Assembly: GCA_902773395.1 (NCBI GenBank)
Contig: CACYEJ010000159.1
Location: forward strand, 1 to 21,311
Direction: 5' to 3'
Length of the DNA stretch: 21,311 bases
Source of the DNA: an uncultured Ruminococcus sp.
Lineage (GTDB): Bacteria; Bacillota_A; Clostridia; Oscillospirales; Acutalibacteraceae
The notes under the pieces are model-generated. The model was given only the letters and a program-made list of their open reading frames with translations, had not been told where the DNA came from and made no database searches. Each line of letters starts with the position of its first letter. Within the stretch, counting starts at the first letter, position 1. Of this stretch, positions 21,224-21,311 are shown piece after piece. The position numbers were made by a program, and so were the translations under genes.

Positions 21224-21311
21224 TTAAAATTCAGCACTTTTCTTTCTCAGACCGGCAATTCGCAAGCTCTTGCCTGTTTTAGTTTTAATCGAAAGATTAT
21301 ATTTTATGGTG
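21224..21311 (-). CDS. Possible C-terminal end of a gene entering from the right
   Basis: On the minus strand one frame is open from the window edge (21310) for 28 codons to TAA at 21224-21226. The translation is basic, with SIKTKTGKSLRIAGLRKKS, and ends EF. The opposite frames carry early stops. It would be convergent with the VWA gene, which ends 62 bases away. The fragment is too short to recognise, and chance cannot be excluded. Confidence 0.3.
   Translation of the reverse strand, partial: TIKYNLSIKTKTGKSLRIAGLRKKSAEF

Noticed and set aside
1..21311. CRISPR arrays, tRNA or rRNA genes, insertion sequences, toxin-antitoxin pairs, prophage
   Set aside because: No direct repeats of regular spacing, cloverleaf-like stretches, transposase or integrase motifs, or small two-gene toxin layouts were seen; gene content is core chromosomal.

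Overview
The window looks like a chromosomal segment of a low-GC, Gram-positive, endospore-forming anaerobe of the class Clostridia. An Oscillospiraceae/Ruminococcus-like lineage is my best guess from gene content, but this is inference because no 16S rRNA is present. The supporting signs are strong GGAGG-type ribosome binding sites, frequent TTG and GTG starts, the sporulation genes yabP and yabQ, an anaerobic Na+-pumping decarboxylase, and the recJ-relA-dtd-MBL-hemZ gene order. It is mostly core genome: I see no tRNA, rRNA, CRISPR, transposase, integrase or phage gene.

Layout, left to right. (1) 1-619, minus: start of a Na+-translocating decarboxylase operon, with gamma subunit (oadG-like) then beta subunit (oadB, cut by the window edge). 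A good sigma-A promoter drives it from the divergent region 620-886. (2) 887-2199, plus: dCMP deaminase (comEB) and a DUF3592-like membrane protein, with their own extended -10 promoter and a shared convergent terminator at 2213-2253. (3) 7261-2265, minus: a long cluster with the gene order of the B. subtilis yab region: SpoVB/MurJ-like flippase (yabM), mazG, HU, rqcP (yabO), yabP, yabQ, divIC, and S1-domain yabR. It combines envelope and spore functions, nucleotide clean-up, nucleoid structure, ribosome rescue and division. (4) 7851-7390, minus: a single zinc-ribbon protein. (5) 15937-8013, minus: recJ, relA/spoT, dtd, a metallo-beta-lactamase-fold hydrolase, hemZ and a uridine-kinase-family protein, ending at a U-tract terminator. 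This group covers DNA repair, (p)ppGpp signalling, D-aminoacyl-tRNA editing and a HemW-like radical SAM enzyme. (6) 18349-16090, minus: the c-di-AMP synthase cdaA and its regulator cdaR, translationally overlapping and closed by a strong terminator. The usual third member, glmM, is absent.

(7) 18350-18808 holds the cdaA promoter, a possible 31-codon leader ORF running into cdaA, and an unexplained 125-bp AT-rich unit bounded by a long imperfect inverted repeat. (8) 20181-18809, minus: a DUF3343 putative Se/S carrier and a NifS-like cysteine desulfurase with a 4-bp ATGA overlap, a plausible sulfur or selenium delivery pair. (9) 20382-21161, plus: an isolated TerF-like von Willebrand A protein with an intact MIDAS. 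(10) 21224-21311, minus: what may be the last 28 codons of a gene entering from the right.

I did not find a clearly new multi-gene defence or mobile system. The least explained items are the inverted-repeat unit upstream of cdaA, the inverted repeat at the start of the DUF3343 transcript, the lone TerF-like VWA gene, and a palindrome in the divIC-yabR gap. Several starts were moved from the longest open frame to an internal ATG, GTG or TTG with a well-placed Shine-Dalgarno sequence; each entry says so.
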